Assembly: GCA_965204545.1 (NCBI GenBank)
Contig: CBDBFA010000003.1
Coordinates: 2,542,001-2,606,000, forward strand
Direction of reading: 5' to 3'
Length of the DNA stretch: 64,000 nt
DNA from: JAABVD01 sp965204545
GTDB taxonomy: Bacteria > Verrucomicrobiota > Verrucomicrobiia > Opitutales > UBA2995
The notes under the pieces were generated by a model, which did no database searches, was not told the DNA's origin, and was given only the letters and a program-made list of their open reading frames with translations. This document shows positions 26,529-34,213 of this stretch, in pieces. The first letter of the stretch is position 1. Every line of letters starts with the position of its first letter. The position numbers and the translations under genes were made by a program.

Positions 26529-27269
26529 TCAGTTTCTATTCTGAGCTTTTCCGGTCATGGGAACGAAGCGGACGGGAATGACGCGTTTGACCCTGACCGA
26601 ACCATTCTCTTGTTTGGTGTAGACGTTCAAATCCTGAACACCTCTGCCTACAGGCGCCACGATGCGGCCGCCAACCTTGGTTTGATCGATCAGGGGTTGG
26701 GGCAGTTCGGGTGGGGCAGCGGTGATAATGACGCCATCGAATGGAGCCTGGGACGGCCAACCGGCGTAGCCGTCTCCCCACCTGACCTGAACGTCGGGAT
26801 AACCCAGGCGTTTCAGGTCTCGGGCGGCCCGGGCAGCGAGGGTTTCTATTATTTCGATGGTGTAAACTTCCAGTTCCATTTCAGCCAGGATAGCGGCTTG
26901 ATATCCGGAGCCGGTGCCAATTTCCAGTATCTTGTCGCCGGGCTCGGACGACAGCAATTCGGACATGAGACCCACAATGTAGGGCTGTGAGATTGTCTGC
27001 CGTTCGCCGATGGGTAAAGGATGGTCTTCATAGGCTTGGCTACGGTAGCGTTCAGGGACCAATTCATGCCGTTTCACCACCCGCATGGCTTCCAGAACAC
27101 GCTTATCCTTAACGCCTCTGCGGGCAATCTGCTCATCGACCATTTTCATTCGTTTCTCTTCGTAGACCTTCTCGCGCTTATCCAAATCTTCCTCCTGAGC
27201 CGCCAGGAATTCGCTCCCAGGCCATAAAATTGCCGCGGTCAGGAGCACGATAGCGCTTTTCTCACCCAT
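26529..27269 (-). CDS. pcm: Protein-L-isoaspartate O-methyltransferase, exported form
   Basis: A 246-residue PIMT that would methylate isoaspartyl residues using S-adenosylmethionine to start protein repair. VDEQIARRGVKDKRVLEAM is the family N-terminal helix region, PIGERQTISQPYIV holds the conserved substrate-site segment, and ILEIGTGSGYQAAIL is the SAM-binding loop. GWPSQAPFDGVIITAAP and GRIVAPVG follow as expected. The first 25 residues form a signal peptide (AIVLLTAAILW, then Ala-rich end), so the enzyme is probably periplasmic. It is divergent from lexA, with 121 bases between the starts. Confidence 0.9.
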   Translation of the reverse strand: MGEKSAIVLLTAAILWPGSEFLAAQEEDLDKREKVYEEKRMKMVDEQIARRGVKDKRVLEAMRVVKRHELVPERYRSQAYEDHPLPIGERQTISQPYIVGLMSELLSSEPGDKILEIGTGSGYQAAILAEMELEVYTIEIIETLAARAARDLKRLGYPDVQVRWGDGYAGWPSQAPFDGVIITAAPPELPQPLIDQTKVGGRIVAPVGRGVQDLNVYTKQENGSVRVKRVIPVRFVPMTGKAQNRN

Positions 27270-27352
27270 GCTGCTGATTTATACCAGAAGAGGGGAAGGG
27301 GTCAAAATAGAATGCCTCCATTCGGGTCGAAGCCGTTAATTTTAATGAGCGC

Positions 27353-27381
27353 TTGACACTGAACATAAAAACAGTGATTAT
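27353..27381 (+). promoter_or_regulatory. lexA promoter with overlapping LexA operator
   Basis: TTGACA at 27353-27358 and GATTAT at 27376-27381 are separated by 17 bases, fitting a sigma-70 promoter. Between and overlapping them lies CACTGAACATAAAAACAGTG (27357-27376). Its inverted ends CACTG/CAGTG match the CTG-N10-CAG layout of the E. coli-type SOS box. The position implies autorepression. The start codon is only nine bases after the -10 box, so the transcript would be leaderless or nearly so. Confidence 0.65.
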
Positions 27382-27390
27382 TTTATCACT

Positions 27391-28023
27391 ATGGGCAATT
27401 TAACCTTACGCCAACAGGAAATGCTTGGGTTTCTCCAGGTATTTTCCCAAGAACGGGGCTTCTGGCCCAGCATCCGCGAAATTCGCGACCACTTCGGGTT
27501 CAACAGCACCAACGCCGTGGTTGGTCACCTGCGCGCCCTGGAAAACAAGGGCTACCTCACATGCATTGCCGGACAAGCCCGCTCCTACCGCATTACCTAT
27601 CAGAATATGGAAGCGCCGCCGAGTGATTCGATCAAGGTCATCGACATGCCCGTTTACGGCAATATCCCCGCCGGTTTTCCGGAAGGTATCGAACAGGGCG
27701 ACGCCATAGACCGCATCCAGGTCGATATCCGTAGCGCCGGCATCCGCCGCTCCCGCCGCTCCTTCGCCCTCAAGGTGCGGGGAGACAGCATGATCGACGC
27801 CGGTATTTACGATGGGGACATGGTCATAATCGAACCGGCCCTACCCAACGATGGGGACATCGTGGCGGCGCTCATCGATGGCGCTACCACCCTGAAGCGT
27901 TTTATCAAACCGCCCCATGAACCACCCTTCCTCAAAGCGGAAAACGAAAACTACCCGGAACTGCATCCGGTTTCCGAACTGGTCATCCAAGGCATCGCCC
28001 GCTCCATCGTCCGCAAACTGTAA
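27391..28023 (+). CDS. lexA: LexA repressor
   Basis: A 210-residue SOS repressor. The N-terminal winged helix (LTLRQQEMLGFLQVFSQERG, then FWPSIREIRDHFGFNS) binds DNA. The linker contains the autocleavage Ala-Gly in YGNIPAGFPEG. The S24 peptidase-like domain has the catalytic Ser in LKVRGDSMIDAGIYDGDMV and the catalytic Lys in GATTLKRFIK. Length is normal. A CTG-N10-CAG operator overlaps its own promoter, as expected for autoregulation. No SOS effector gene (imuA/imuB, dnaE2, umuDC) follows; repeat words begin immediately after the stop codon. Confidence 0.96.
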   Translation: MGNLTLRQQEMLGFLQVFSQERGFWPSIREIRDHFGFNSTNAVVGHLRALENKGYLTCIAGQARSYRITYQNMEAPPSDSIKVIDMPVYGNIPAGFPEGIEQGDAIDRIQVDIRSAGIRRSRRSFALKVRGDSMIDAGIYDGDMVIIEPALPNDGDIVAALIDGATTLKRFIKPPHEPPFLKAENENYPELHPVSELVIQGIARSIVRKL

Positions 28024-28237
28024 AGGCGCCTGCGGCGCCAATTAGGAATTGGGAACTGACTCTCGCAAAGCACGCAAAGACCGCTAAGAGGGAACCACAA
28101 AAAGCTCAAAAAACACAAAAATTTTCTCCAACTAACCACAAATTGCACAGATTTACATGGATAAGGCGCCGTAGGCGCCCGCCTCTGTGCCCTCTGTGTC
28201 CTCTGTGGTTAATCCCTGATTTGTAGCAACGGCGCCA
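28024..28237. repeat. Convergent gap with GGCGCC hairpins and words
   Basis: Directly after the lexA stop is GGCGCC-TGC-GGCGCC, then AATTAGGAATT, CTCGCAAAGCACGCAAAG and ACCACAAAAAGC. A second hairpin, GGCGCC-GTA-GGCGCC, lies near 28164, followed by CTCTGTGTCCTCTGTGGTTA. No gene is seen. Confidence 0.8.
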
Positions 28238-29545
28238 TTAGAGTTTTTTAAGGCATTGGCTCAGTATTTCGCAGGCTCGGTCGATGGCTTTTCCCTCGTG
28301 GGCGGAGCAGATGAAACAGGTTTCAAAAGGGGAGGGCGGCAGGTAGACGCCTCTGTTCAGGGCATGGCGGAAGATGGCTTTGAAATGCTTTGTTTCACTG
28401 GCCAGGGCCTGGTCGAAATTCGTTACGTTTGAGGGGGAGAAAAAGAGGCAGAACATGCTCCCGGTTTGGGGAACCTGGAGGGGTAGTCCTCTGGCTTTGG
28501 CGCCGTCGAGCAAGGCGGCCTGGATTTGCCGGCCAAACTCTTCCAGACGCGGGTAGGGGTTGTCCTCCTTCAGTTTTTTGAGGGCTGCAATACCGGCGGC
28601 CATGGCCAGCGGGTTGCCGCTCAGGGTACCGGCCTGGTAGACAGGTCCCAGTGGCGCCAAATGATCCATTATCTCGGCTTTGCCTCCCAAAGCTCCCACC
28701 GGCAAGCCGCCGCCGATGATTTTTCCCAGAGCCGTCAGATCGGGGAGCACCCCTGTTATTTCCTGAACCCCCCCGGGAGCGACCCGGAATCCCGTCATTA
28801 CTTCATCGAAAATCAACACGGTTTCGTGGCTTGTGCACAATTTGCGTAAATTTTCCAGATACCCGGACCGGGGAAAAATCAAGCCGACGTTGGCCGGGAA
28901 GGGTTCCAGGATAACCGCTGCCAGATCTTCCCCGTAGCGCGCGAATGCCCCTTCCAGGGCGTGGGGATCGTTAAAGGGCAGAACGATGGTCTCCGCCGCA
29001 AAAACGGGTGGAATCCCGGCGCTATCGGGATTTCCCAGGGTCAGGGCTCCCGAACCGGCCTGGACCAGCAGGGAATCGACGTGTCCGTGGTAGCAACCGG
29101 CAAATTTGATGATTTTGTTGCGACCGGTATAACCCCGGGCCAGGCGGATTGCCGACATGGTGGCCTCGGTTCCGCTGTTTACCATGCGGACTTTTTCTAC
29201 CGAGGGGACCATGGATACGATCAGTTCGGCCATTTCCACCTCGTAGGGATTGGGGGTGCCGAAGCTGGTGCCCGATTTAAGGGCTGTGGCGATAGCCTCC
29301 CTGATGGCGGGATCGTTGTGGCCGTGTATGGAGGGACCCCAGGTGCATACGAAGTCGATGAGTCGTCTCTCATCGGTGGTGTAGAGGTAGGCGCCCTCGG
29401 CCCGCTTAGTAAAGAAGGGGGCGCCGCCGACGGATCGAAAGGCGCGAACCGGGGAATTTACTCCACCGGGAATGAGGGCTTCAGCGCGGCTGAACAGATT
29501 GTTTGAAGGAGTCAATTGCAACGGCCTACAGGGGCGGAGGATCAT
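28238..29545 (-). CDS. hemL: Glutamate-1-semialdehyde 2,1-aminomutase
   Basis: A 435-residue PLP enzyme converting glutamate-1-semialdehyde to 5-aminolevulinate in the C5 route to tetrapyrroles. The N-terminal LFSRAEALIPGGVNSPVRAF is diagnostic. FVCTWGPSIHGHNDPAI, ISMVPSVEKVRMVNSGTEA-type segments and LIFDEVMTGFR (PLP-binding Asp) are present. The Schiff-base Lys is in LTALGKIIGGGLPVGA, and YQAGTLSGNPLAMAAG closes the active site. The ATG at 29545 overlaps the end of the small upstream gene on the same strand, so the two may be translationally coupled. Confidence 0.95.
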   Translation of the reverse strand: MILRPCRPLQLTPSNNLFSRAEALIPGGVNSPVRAFRSVGGAPFFTKRAEGAYLYTTDERRLIDFVCTWGPSIHGHNDPAIREAIATALKSGTSFGTPNPYEVEMAELIVSMVPSVEKVRMVNSGTEATMSAIRLARGYTGRNKIIKFAGCYHGHVDSLLVQAGSGALTLGNPDSAGIPPVFAAETIVLPFNDPHALEGAFARYGEDLAAVILEPFPANVGLIFPRSGYLENLRKLCTSHETVLIFDEVMTGFRVAPGGVQEITGVLPDLTALGKIIGGGLPVGALGGKAEIMDHLAPLGPVYQAGTLSGNPLAMAAGIAALKKLKEDNPYPRLEEFGRQIQAALLDGAKARGLPLQVPQTGSMFCLFFSPSNVTNFDQALASETKHFKAIFRHALNRGVYLPPSPFETCFICSAHEGKAIDRACEILSQCLKKL

Positions 29546-29945
29546 GATCCGGTTTTTCGCTCAAGCGCACATCGAGTTCGAGCTCGATCCGTTGGATCTC
29601 AATCGGTTTGTGTTTTTCTTCCAGCTCTATGACTTCGTTTTTGAATATGATCAGGTCGGATGGGGGTTCAATCAGGGAGTCCGGATCGGGCGGCGGGTCG
29701 CCCAGTTCCTTCCGAAGGGGTGGATCAGACAAATATCCGGAATGCAACATCCGGCTATTTTCCTCCTCTTTGGCCTCGGTCCAACTTCGCCTGGCGGTGA
29801 AAATGGCAAATAGGATGGCGACGAAGACGATGCCGAGCCAGAGGGTTGTCATCGGACTGGTAAGGGCATTACCCTTGGAGGAAAAACCGGATAACCTAGG
29901 GGCGTTGCGGTGCAGAAATTTCATCCGGTTCCTATGCATGGCCAT
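29526..29945 (-). CDS. Hypothetical single-pass membrane protein
   Basis: A 139-residue ORF whose 3' end overlaps the hemL start by 20 bases. It has one hydrophobic helix (LWLGIVFVAILFAIF, about residues 35-50), then an acidic, proline-rich tail with a Glu/Lys-rich stretch (VIELEEKHKPIEIQRIELEL). The start may be the internal ATG giving MTTLWLGIV, since the first 31 residues are basic and unlike a normal signal. I do not recognise a family. The overlap with hemL and same-strand arrangement support it being a gene. Confidence 0.5.
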   Translation of the reverse strand: MAMHRNRMKFLHRNAPRLSGFSSKGNALTSPMTTLWLGIVFVAILFAIFTARRSWTEAKEEENSRMLHSGYLSDPPLRKELGDPPPDPDSLIEPPSDLIIFKNEVIELEEKHKPIEIQRIELELDVRLSEKPDHDPPPL

Positions 29946-30014
29946 CCAATAAAGGGGTTGAGGGCCCTTCCATCAATGCAAATGTGGCCTTGGTCCGGCG
30001 GGAAAAAACGCTGG

Positions 30015-30566
30015 TTAGCGCCATTCCGGCGGGTTTTGCAGTTCGGGTTTCAAAACGCCGATTACGGGCAAGTTGCGATAGCGTCCGGCGAAGTCCAAAC
30101 CGTAGCCTACGACAAATTTATTGGGAATGGTGAAGCCGATAAAGTCGGCGGTGTAGGGGACGGCCCGGGTGCCTTTTTTCACCAAAAGCATGCAGGAGCG
30201 GAGGCTGGCCGGCCCCATTTTCCGGATGATTCCGGTGACCTTGGAGATGGTTTTGCCCGTATCGAGGATATCGTCGATGATGAGGACGTGGCGTCCTTCC
30301 ACATCGATCCGCAAATCGTCGATGATCTTGGGCTCCTGTTCCGTAGTGGTGGAATTGAAGTAGCTGCTGACTCGAATGCAGTCGAGCCAAACCGGATTTG
30401 AAATCGTGCGCACCAGGTCGGAAGTGAAGATGATGGCGCCATTGATAATGGAAATGACGTAAATCTCCTCGCCTTGATAAACTTGGGAAATTTCTTTTCC
30501 CAGCTCTTTGGTGCGCTGCCGGATCTGTTGGGCAGTTACCAGGATTTCGCCGAGTTCCTTATACAT
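30015..30566 (-). CDS. hpt: Hypoxanthine phosphoribosyltransferase
   Basis: A 183-residue purine salvage enzyme that transfers phosphoribose from PRPP to hypoxanthine or guanine. The PRPP-binding signature VLIIDDILDTGKT is at about residues 94-106. IYVISIINGAIIFTSDL near the N-terminus forms the purine/PPi loop region, and FVVGYGLDFAGRYRNLP near the C-terminus is the base-contacting segment typical of HPRT. Length and motif order are normal. It is on the same strand as the small membrane gene and hemL but separated by 69 bases. Confidence 0.93.
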   Translation of the reverse strand: MYKELGEILVTAQQIRQRTKELGKEISQVYQGEEIYVISIINGAIIFTSDLVRTISNPVWLDCIRVSSYFNSTTTEQEPKIIDDLRIDVEGRHVLIIDDILDTGKTISKVTGIIRKMGPASLRSCMLLVKKGTRAVPYTADFIGFTIPNKFVVGYGLDFAGRYRNLPVIGVLKPELQNPPEWR

Positions 30567-30869
30567 GTCAAAATACAGTTAAATAATTCATTTGGGAGTG
30601 GAGGGCAATGAAACCTTGCCGGCGGGGCACAGATTTTTTGGCGGCGATTTGGCTTTTCATCGATTAAGGGCGCGCTTTGGATGGTTCGCGGCCGGGGTCC
30701 GGTTGGCTCGCGAGTTGGGAGCCGTTTTCCGAAAACAGTACCTTGAGGTAGAGCGATTGGCTTCCCGTTAGAGCCCGCATGTCTCACAAAATTCGTAAGT
30801 GGGAATAATTTGTGGAACCCCGTTGGGGTCCCTTCCTCCGCGAACGGGAAACAGGCCGGTCCGGACGGG
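30567..30869. other. Intergenic gap with a CCCCGTTGGGG palindromic repeat
   Basis: 303 bases between hpt and rpe. The 3' part (about 30811-30845) contains GTGGAACCCCGTTGGGGTCC, related to the GAACCCCAACGGGGTTCC element at 13133 and 20813. An 83-codon minus-strand frame spans part of the gap but has no recognisable features. Confidence 0.5.
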
Positions 30870-31520
30870 TTAACCTGTGGCCAAGTCTATCAGGTTCCGG
30901 GGTTGGGGAGCCTGGAAAAAGGATGTCCCGGCCACGAAGGTGTCGGCTCCCGCGGCGCGGCAAAGGGGTATGGATTGCCGGTCCACTCCACCATCGACTT
31001 CAATCCTGAAATTCAGTCCGTCCGCCTTCCTCATGGCAACCAGTTCTCTCACTTTGGCCAGGACTTCCGTTTTGAAGGCCTGTCCGCCAAATCCCGGTTG
31101 AACGGTCATGGCCAGGGCGAGATCGACCTGGTCCAGAAAGGGTTCCACGGAGGCGGCCGGAGTAGATGGGTTGAACGCGATGCCGCTCTTGCAGCCTAGC
31201 CGGTTGATCCACCTCAGGGTATCGGCCACCGGATAGTCCGGCTCGACGTGGATGCTGATCAGGTCGGCTCCCGCCTCGGCGAAGCTTTGGACGTATTCCT
31301 GAGGGTTGTCGAGCATGAGATGGACGTCAAAGAACAGGTCGGAGGTTTTTCGGAGCGCCCTTACCGTTTCCGGGCCAAAAGACAGGTTGGGTACGAAGTG
31401 GCCGTCCATTATATCGATGTGCACCCAATCCAGGCCGGCCCGTTGGATTCTCTCGATTTCTTCCGAGAGGTTGGCGTGATCGCCGGCGAGAAGAGAGGGA
31501 GCAAAAACGGGGACGTTCAT
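30870..31520 (-). CDS. rpe: Ribulose-phosphate 3-epimerase
   Basis: About 216 residues from the ATG at 31520, which fits the family start (FAPSLLAGDHANLSEEIERI). A frame extension to 31559 overlaps the upstream gene and is not needed. The TIM-barrel enzyme interconverts ribulose 5-phosphate and xylulose 5-phosphate. WVHIDIMDGHFVPNLSFGP carries metal ligands His and Asp, DVHLMLDNP the second His, VQPGFGGQAF the phosphate loop, and EVDGGVDRQSI the catalytic Asp. The start lies 10 bases after the stop of the LptE-like gene, at the end of the rpmF-to-rpe cluster. Confidence 0.94.
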   Translation of the reverse strand: MNVPVFAPSLLAGDHANLSEEIERIQRAGLDWVHIDIMDGHFVPNLSFGPETVRALRKTSDLFFDVHLMLDNPQEYVQSFAEAGADLISIHVEPDYPVADTLRWINRLGCKSGIAFNPSTPAASVEPFLDQVDLALAMTVQPGFGGQAFKTEVLAKVRELVAMRKADGLNFRIEVDGGVDRQSIPLCRAAGADTFVAGTSFFQAPQPRNLIDLATG

Positions 31521-31530
31521 GGCAACGGCT

Positions 31531-32040
31531 TTACCAGACCTGGAGGACTGCGTCGGCAATTTTCGAGGCCAATTTTTTGCTCAAAAGGGGGATGGCGTGT
31601 GTTTCGGAACGGGTCTGACCCGAATCCAGAAAAATATCCAGGGAAACCGTCACGATCCTCCCTTCAAAAAAGGGATTTCCCGTGGTCTGGTCCACCAGGT
31701 CGCACTTCGCCACGAAGGAAAGGTTATATTTTCTGGCCAGGGCCGTGTCGGTCGAGGATGTCGCCGCCACCGAGCGGGTAAATTTGTCCAGGGTAATTTT
31801 CAAAAGTGCCTCCGCGCCATGGGAGGAGAGGCGGAGACGGCCATCTCGGAGAAAGGCCTGTCGGACGTCGTTGTTGATTACGGCGTTGGCTTGTGGGGCC
31901 AGGCTGAGGTTGGTGACCGGGGCGACCTGCAAGGAGGTGAAGGGCGGGGTGGAACCGTCGCCCGCTTGGTAGTGGGCGCAACCGGCCCAGCCGCAGGCCA
32001 ACATCAGGCTGAGCGGGAAGCACAAACGCGTTGCAAGCAT
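31531..32040 (-). CDS. LptE-like outer-membrane lipoprotein
   Basis: A 169-residue small lipoprotein candidate. The N-terminus is a lipoprotein-type signal (LCFPLSLMLACGWAGC), with Cys at residue 15 or 20 as the lipidation site. The mature part resembles LptE-family LPS assembly proteins: FTSLQVAPVTNLSLAP, then VRQAFLRDGRLRLS, then a beta-rich section ending ASKIADAVLQVW. LptE would plug the LptD channel during lipopolysaccharide export. Its place directly after bamD supports an outer-membrane role. The family call rests on overall pattern rather than a unique motif. Confidence 0.7.
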   Translation of the reverse strand: MLATRLCFPLSLMLACGWAGCAHYQAGDGSTPPFTSLQVAPVTNLSLAPQANAVINNDVRQAFLRDGRLRLSSHGAEALLKITLDKFTRSVAATSSTDTALARKYNLSFVAKCDLVDQTTGNPFFEGRIVTVSLDIFLDSGQTRSETHAIPLLSKKLASKIADAVLQVW

Positions 32041-32054
32041 GTGAGGGGCCCGCC

Positions 32055-33179
32055 TCAGAATTCGCTGGGATCTTCCTCTCCTTCGCTGCCGGAATCCGGG
32101 ACAAGGCCAGCCTCTCTCTGAAATTGTTCAGCCAGCCCCTCGCGTCTGGAACTGGGGACCAGGGAACTTTCTCTCTGGTATTGCTCGATCCGGTTTTGGA
32201 TGCGTTCGTCGACCTGGGCGAGCTGGATTTGGGCAATTTCCGCTTCCTGGGAATTGGGAGCCACCGTAATTGCTTCGTTATAGAAGACCTTGGCGGCACG
32301 GAAGTCTTTCCATTTATAGAAATAGAAATCTCCTTTTACCATTTTACTTTGGGCTTCGATACTGCGGACGTTGGCCAGTCCGTCTTCTCCCTCTTTGATC
32401 CTGGGATGTTCGGGATAGAGGATGAGGAAGTCTTCGAAATAGCTGATGGCTTCCCGCGTTGCTCCCTGGTCGTATTCGGGTCCGTCGACCAGTTTGGCGA
32501 AGGTTTTGGCCAGCAGGAGATAGGCGTCCCCGGTCAGCATGCTGTCGGGATAGTTATTGATGAGGCGGTCCAGTGTGTCGATAGCGTAGATGTCATTTTT
32601 CAGCATCAAATGAAGCTCGGCCGCTTTCATTAAGGCCATAGGGGCGTACTCGCTGTAGGGAGCGTTGGTAACCATGGTCTCGTACATGATGATGGCGCGG
32701 TCGTACCCCTTGAAACCCGGCAGCAATCCCCAGAAGTACCGGGCCCGTTTGCCCTGGTAGAGATCGGTGGCGATACTGAACTGACGCCGAATGACGGTGG
32801 AATATTTTTCGTAATCGGGATAGCCCAGGATAATGGTGGTCAATGCGTTGAAAGCGCGGCGGTAGGCCGAGCGGTCGTATTCCACCCGAGAGGTCTGGAA
32901 GAGGGCTTCGGGAGCGAAGATGGACCCGGGATAACGGTCCCAGACCCGGCGATAAAACTTGATGGCTGTTCTCAACTTGCCTTCTTCGTGGGCTTCCCGG
33001 GCTGTATTCATCAGGTTGCGGATATGCTCGAACTCTTCCGGATCCCCGATAAAGGCCTTGGATGGATCGCCCACGAATTGCCATCCTTCGACGGGATGCC
33101 AGGTAAATTCGGCTGGCAGATCGAGGTGGGGAACTGCGGCCAAAAGCAAAACTGTTATCCATTTAATGTTTTTCATCAT
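32055..33179 (-). CDS. bamD: Outer membrane protein assembly factor BamD-like TPR protein
   Basis: A 374-residue exported TPR protein, longer than typical BamD (about 245). After a short signal (WITVLLLAAV) the TPR region runs through most of the chain. Recognisable elements are KLRTAIKFYRRVWDRYPGS, APEALFQTSRVEYDRS, EYAPMALMKAAELHLML, DTLDRLINNYPDS and AISYFEDFLILYPEHPR. The C-terminus is an acidic, Gln-rich tail. No lipobox cysteine is seen in the signal region, unlike canonical BamD. It starts three bases after fabH ends and lies 14 bases before the LptE-like gene, as part of an envelope-biogenesis operon. Confidence 0.78.
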   Translation of the reverse strand: MMKNIKWITVLLLAAVPHLDLPAEFTWHPVEGWQFVGDPSKAFIGDPEEFEHIRNLMNTAREAHEEGKLRTAIKFYRRVWDRYPGSIFAPEALFQTSRVEYDRSAYRRAFNALTTIILGYPDYEKYSTVIRRQFSIATDLYQGKRARYFWGLLPGFKGYDRAIIMYETMVTNAPYSEYAPMALMKAAELHLMLKNDIYAIDTLDRLINNYPDSMLTGDAYLLLAKTFAKLVDGPEYDQGATREAISYFEDFLILYPEHPRIKEGEDGLANVRSIEAQSKMVKGDFYFYKWKDFRAAKVFYNEAITVAPNSQEAEIAQIQLAQVDERIQNRIEQYQRESSLVPSSRREGLAEQFQREAGLVPDSGSEGEEDPSEF

Positions 33180-33182
33180 TCC

Positions 33183-34181
33183 TTATTTCCATTTCAGAAG
33201 AGTGGAACCCCAGGTCAGACCAGCCCCGAATGCAACCAGCAGCACGTAATCCCCTGCTTGCAGGCAATTCTTTTTGGAAGCCTCATCCAAAGCGATCGGA
33301 ATGGAAGCGGCCGAGGTATTCCCCCAGCGGTCCAGGTTGACAAAGAATTTGTCCTTTGGGGCTTTCATATTGCGGGCCAAGGTTTCAATGATTCTGAGAT
33401 TGGCTTGGTGTGGTATGATCAGGGCGATATCATCTGGGCTTAGTCCATGTCTATCGAGCATTTTTCTCACTGATTGTTCCATCAAACGGACCGCAACTTT
33501 AAAAACTTTCTGGCCCTGCATTTTGAGAAAGTGCCGGCCTTGCCGCAGCGATTCCGGGGTAGCGGGGCAGGCGCTGCCTCCTCCGGGCATATGGAGCAAT
33601 TGGGGCTGGGCCCCGTCCGAGGCCGTATAGAAGTCGATCAACTCGTAGCCGGCGGATCCTCTCGAACTCAAAACCACCGCCCCGGCCCCGTCTCCGAAAA
33701 GAACGCAGGTCTTGCGGTCCTCCCAATCCAGAATGGATGATAATTTCTCCGAACCGATGACCAGGGCATGACGAAAGTTCCCATTTTTCATCATGTTGGA
33801 GGCGACCTCGAGGCCAAAGATAAATCCTGAACAGGCGGCTCCCAGGTCAAAGCTGGTGACTTGGCGCAATCCCAACTGTGTTTGCACCAGGCATGCGGTA
33901 GAAGGAAAGAACATATCGGGGGTCAGGGTCGCCACCAGGACCAGATCGATGTCGTCCTTATGGATTCCGGCATCCTTTAAGGCGGCTGCCGAGGCTGAAG
34001 AGCCCATGGTGGACGTCCGTTCTTCCTCCCCGGCAATCCGGCGTTCCCGTATACCCGTGCGGTTGCGGATCCACTGGTCGGAGGTGTCGACCATTTCGGC
34101 CAAGTCACGGTTGGTCAGGGTCCTGGATGGGGCATAAGATCCCGTCCCCGAAATGAATACTCCGGAATTATCGCTCGTCAT
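33183..34181 (-). CDS. fabH: Beta-ketoacyl-ACP synthase III
   Basis: 332 residues from the ATG at 34181; the long upstream open frame is antisense-like and overlaps plsX, so it is not used. FabH condenses acetyl-CoA with malonyl-ACP to begin fatty acid synthesis. The catalytic Cys lies in DLGAACSGFIFGLEVA, the His in LIIPHQANLRIIETLA and the Asn in LDRWGNTSAASIPIAL. FISGTGSYAPSRTLTN at the N-terminus and GAGLTWGSTLLKW at the C-terminus are typical. The cluster order rpmF-plsX-fabH is the classical one. Confidence 0.96.
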   Translation of the reverse strand: MTSDNSGVFISGTGSYAPSRTLTNRDLAEMVDTSDQWIRNRTGIRERRIAGEEERTSTMGSSASAAALKDAGIHKDDIDLVLVATLTPDMFFPSTACLVQTQLGLRQVTSFDLGAACSGFIFGLEVASNMMKNGNFRHALVIGSEKLSSILDWEDRKTCVLFGDGAGAVVLSSRGSAGYELIDFYTASDGAQPQLLHMPGGGSACPATPESLRQGRHFLKMQGQKVFKVAVRLMEQSVRKMLDRHGLSPDDIALIIPHQANLRIIETLARNMKAPKDKFFVNLDRWGNTSAASIPIALDEASKKNCLQAGDYVLLVAFGAGLTWGSTLLKWK

Positions 34182-34213
34182 AAATGGCAAAGTTTGGGGT
34201 TCGTAGGCATCCT

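Noticed and set aside
30536..30787. 83-codon minus-strand ORF upstream of hpt
   Set aside because: It overlaps the hpt start and shows no family resemblance or ribosome site.
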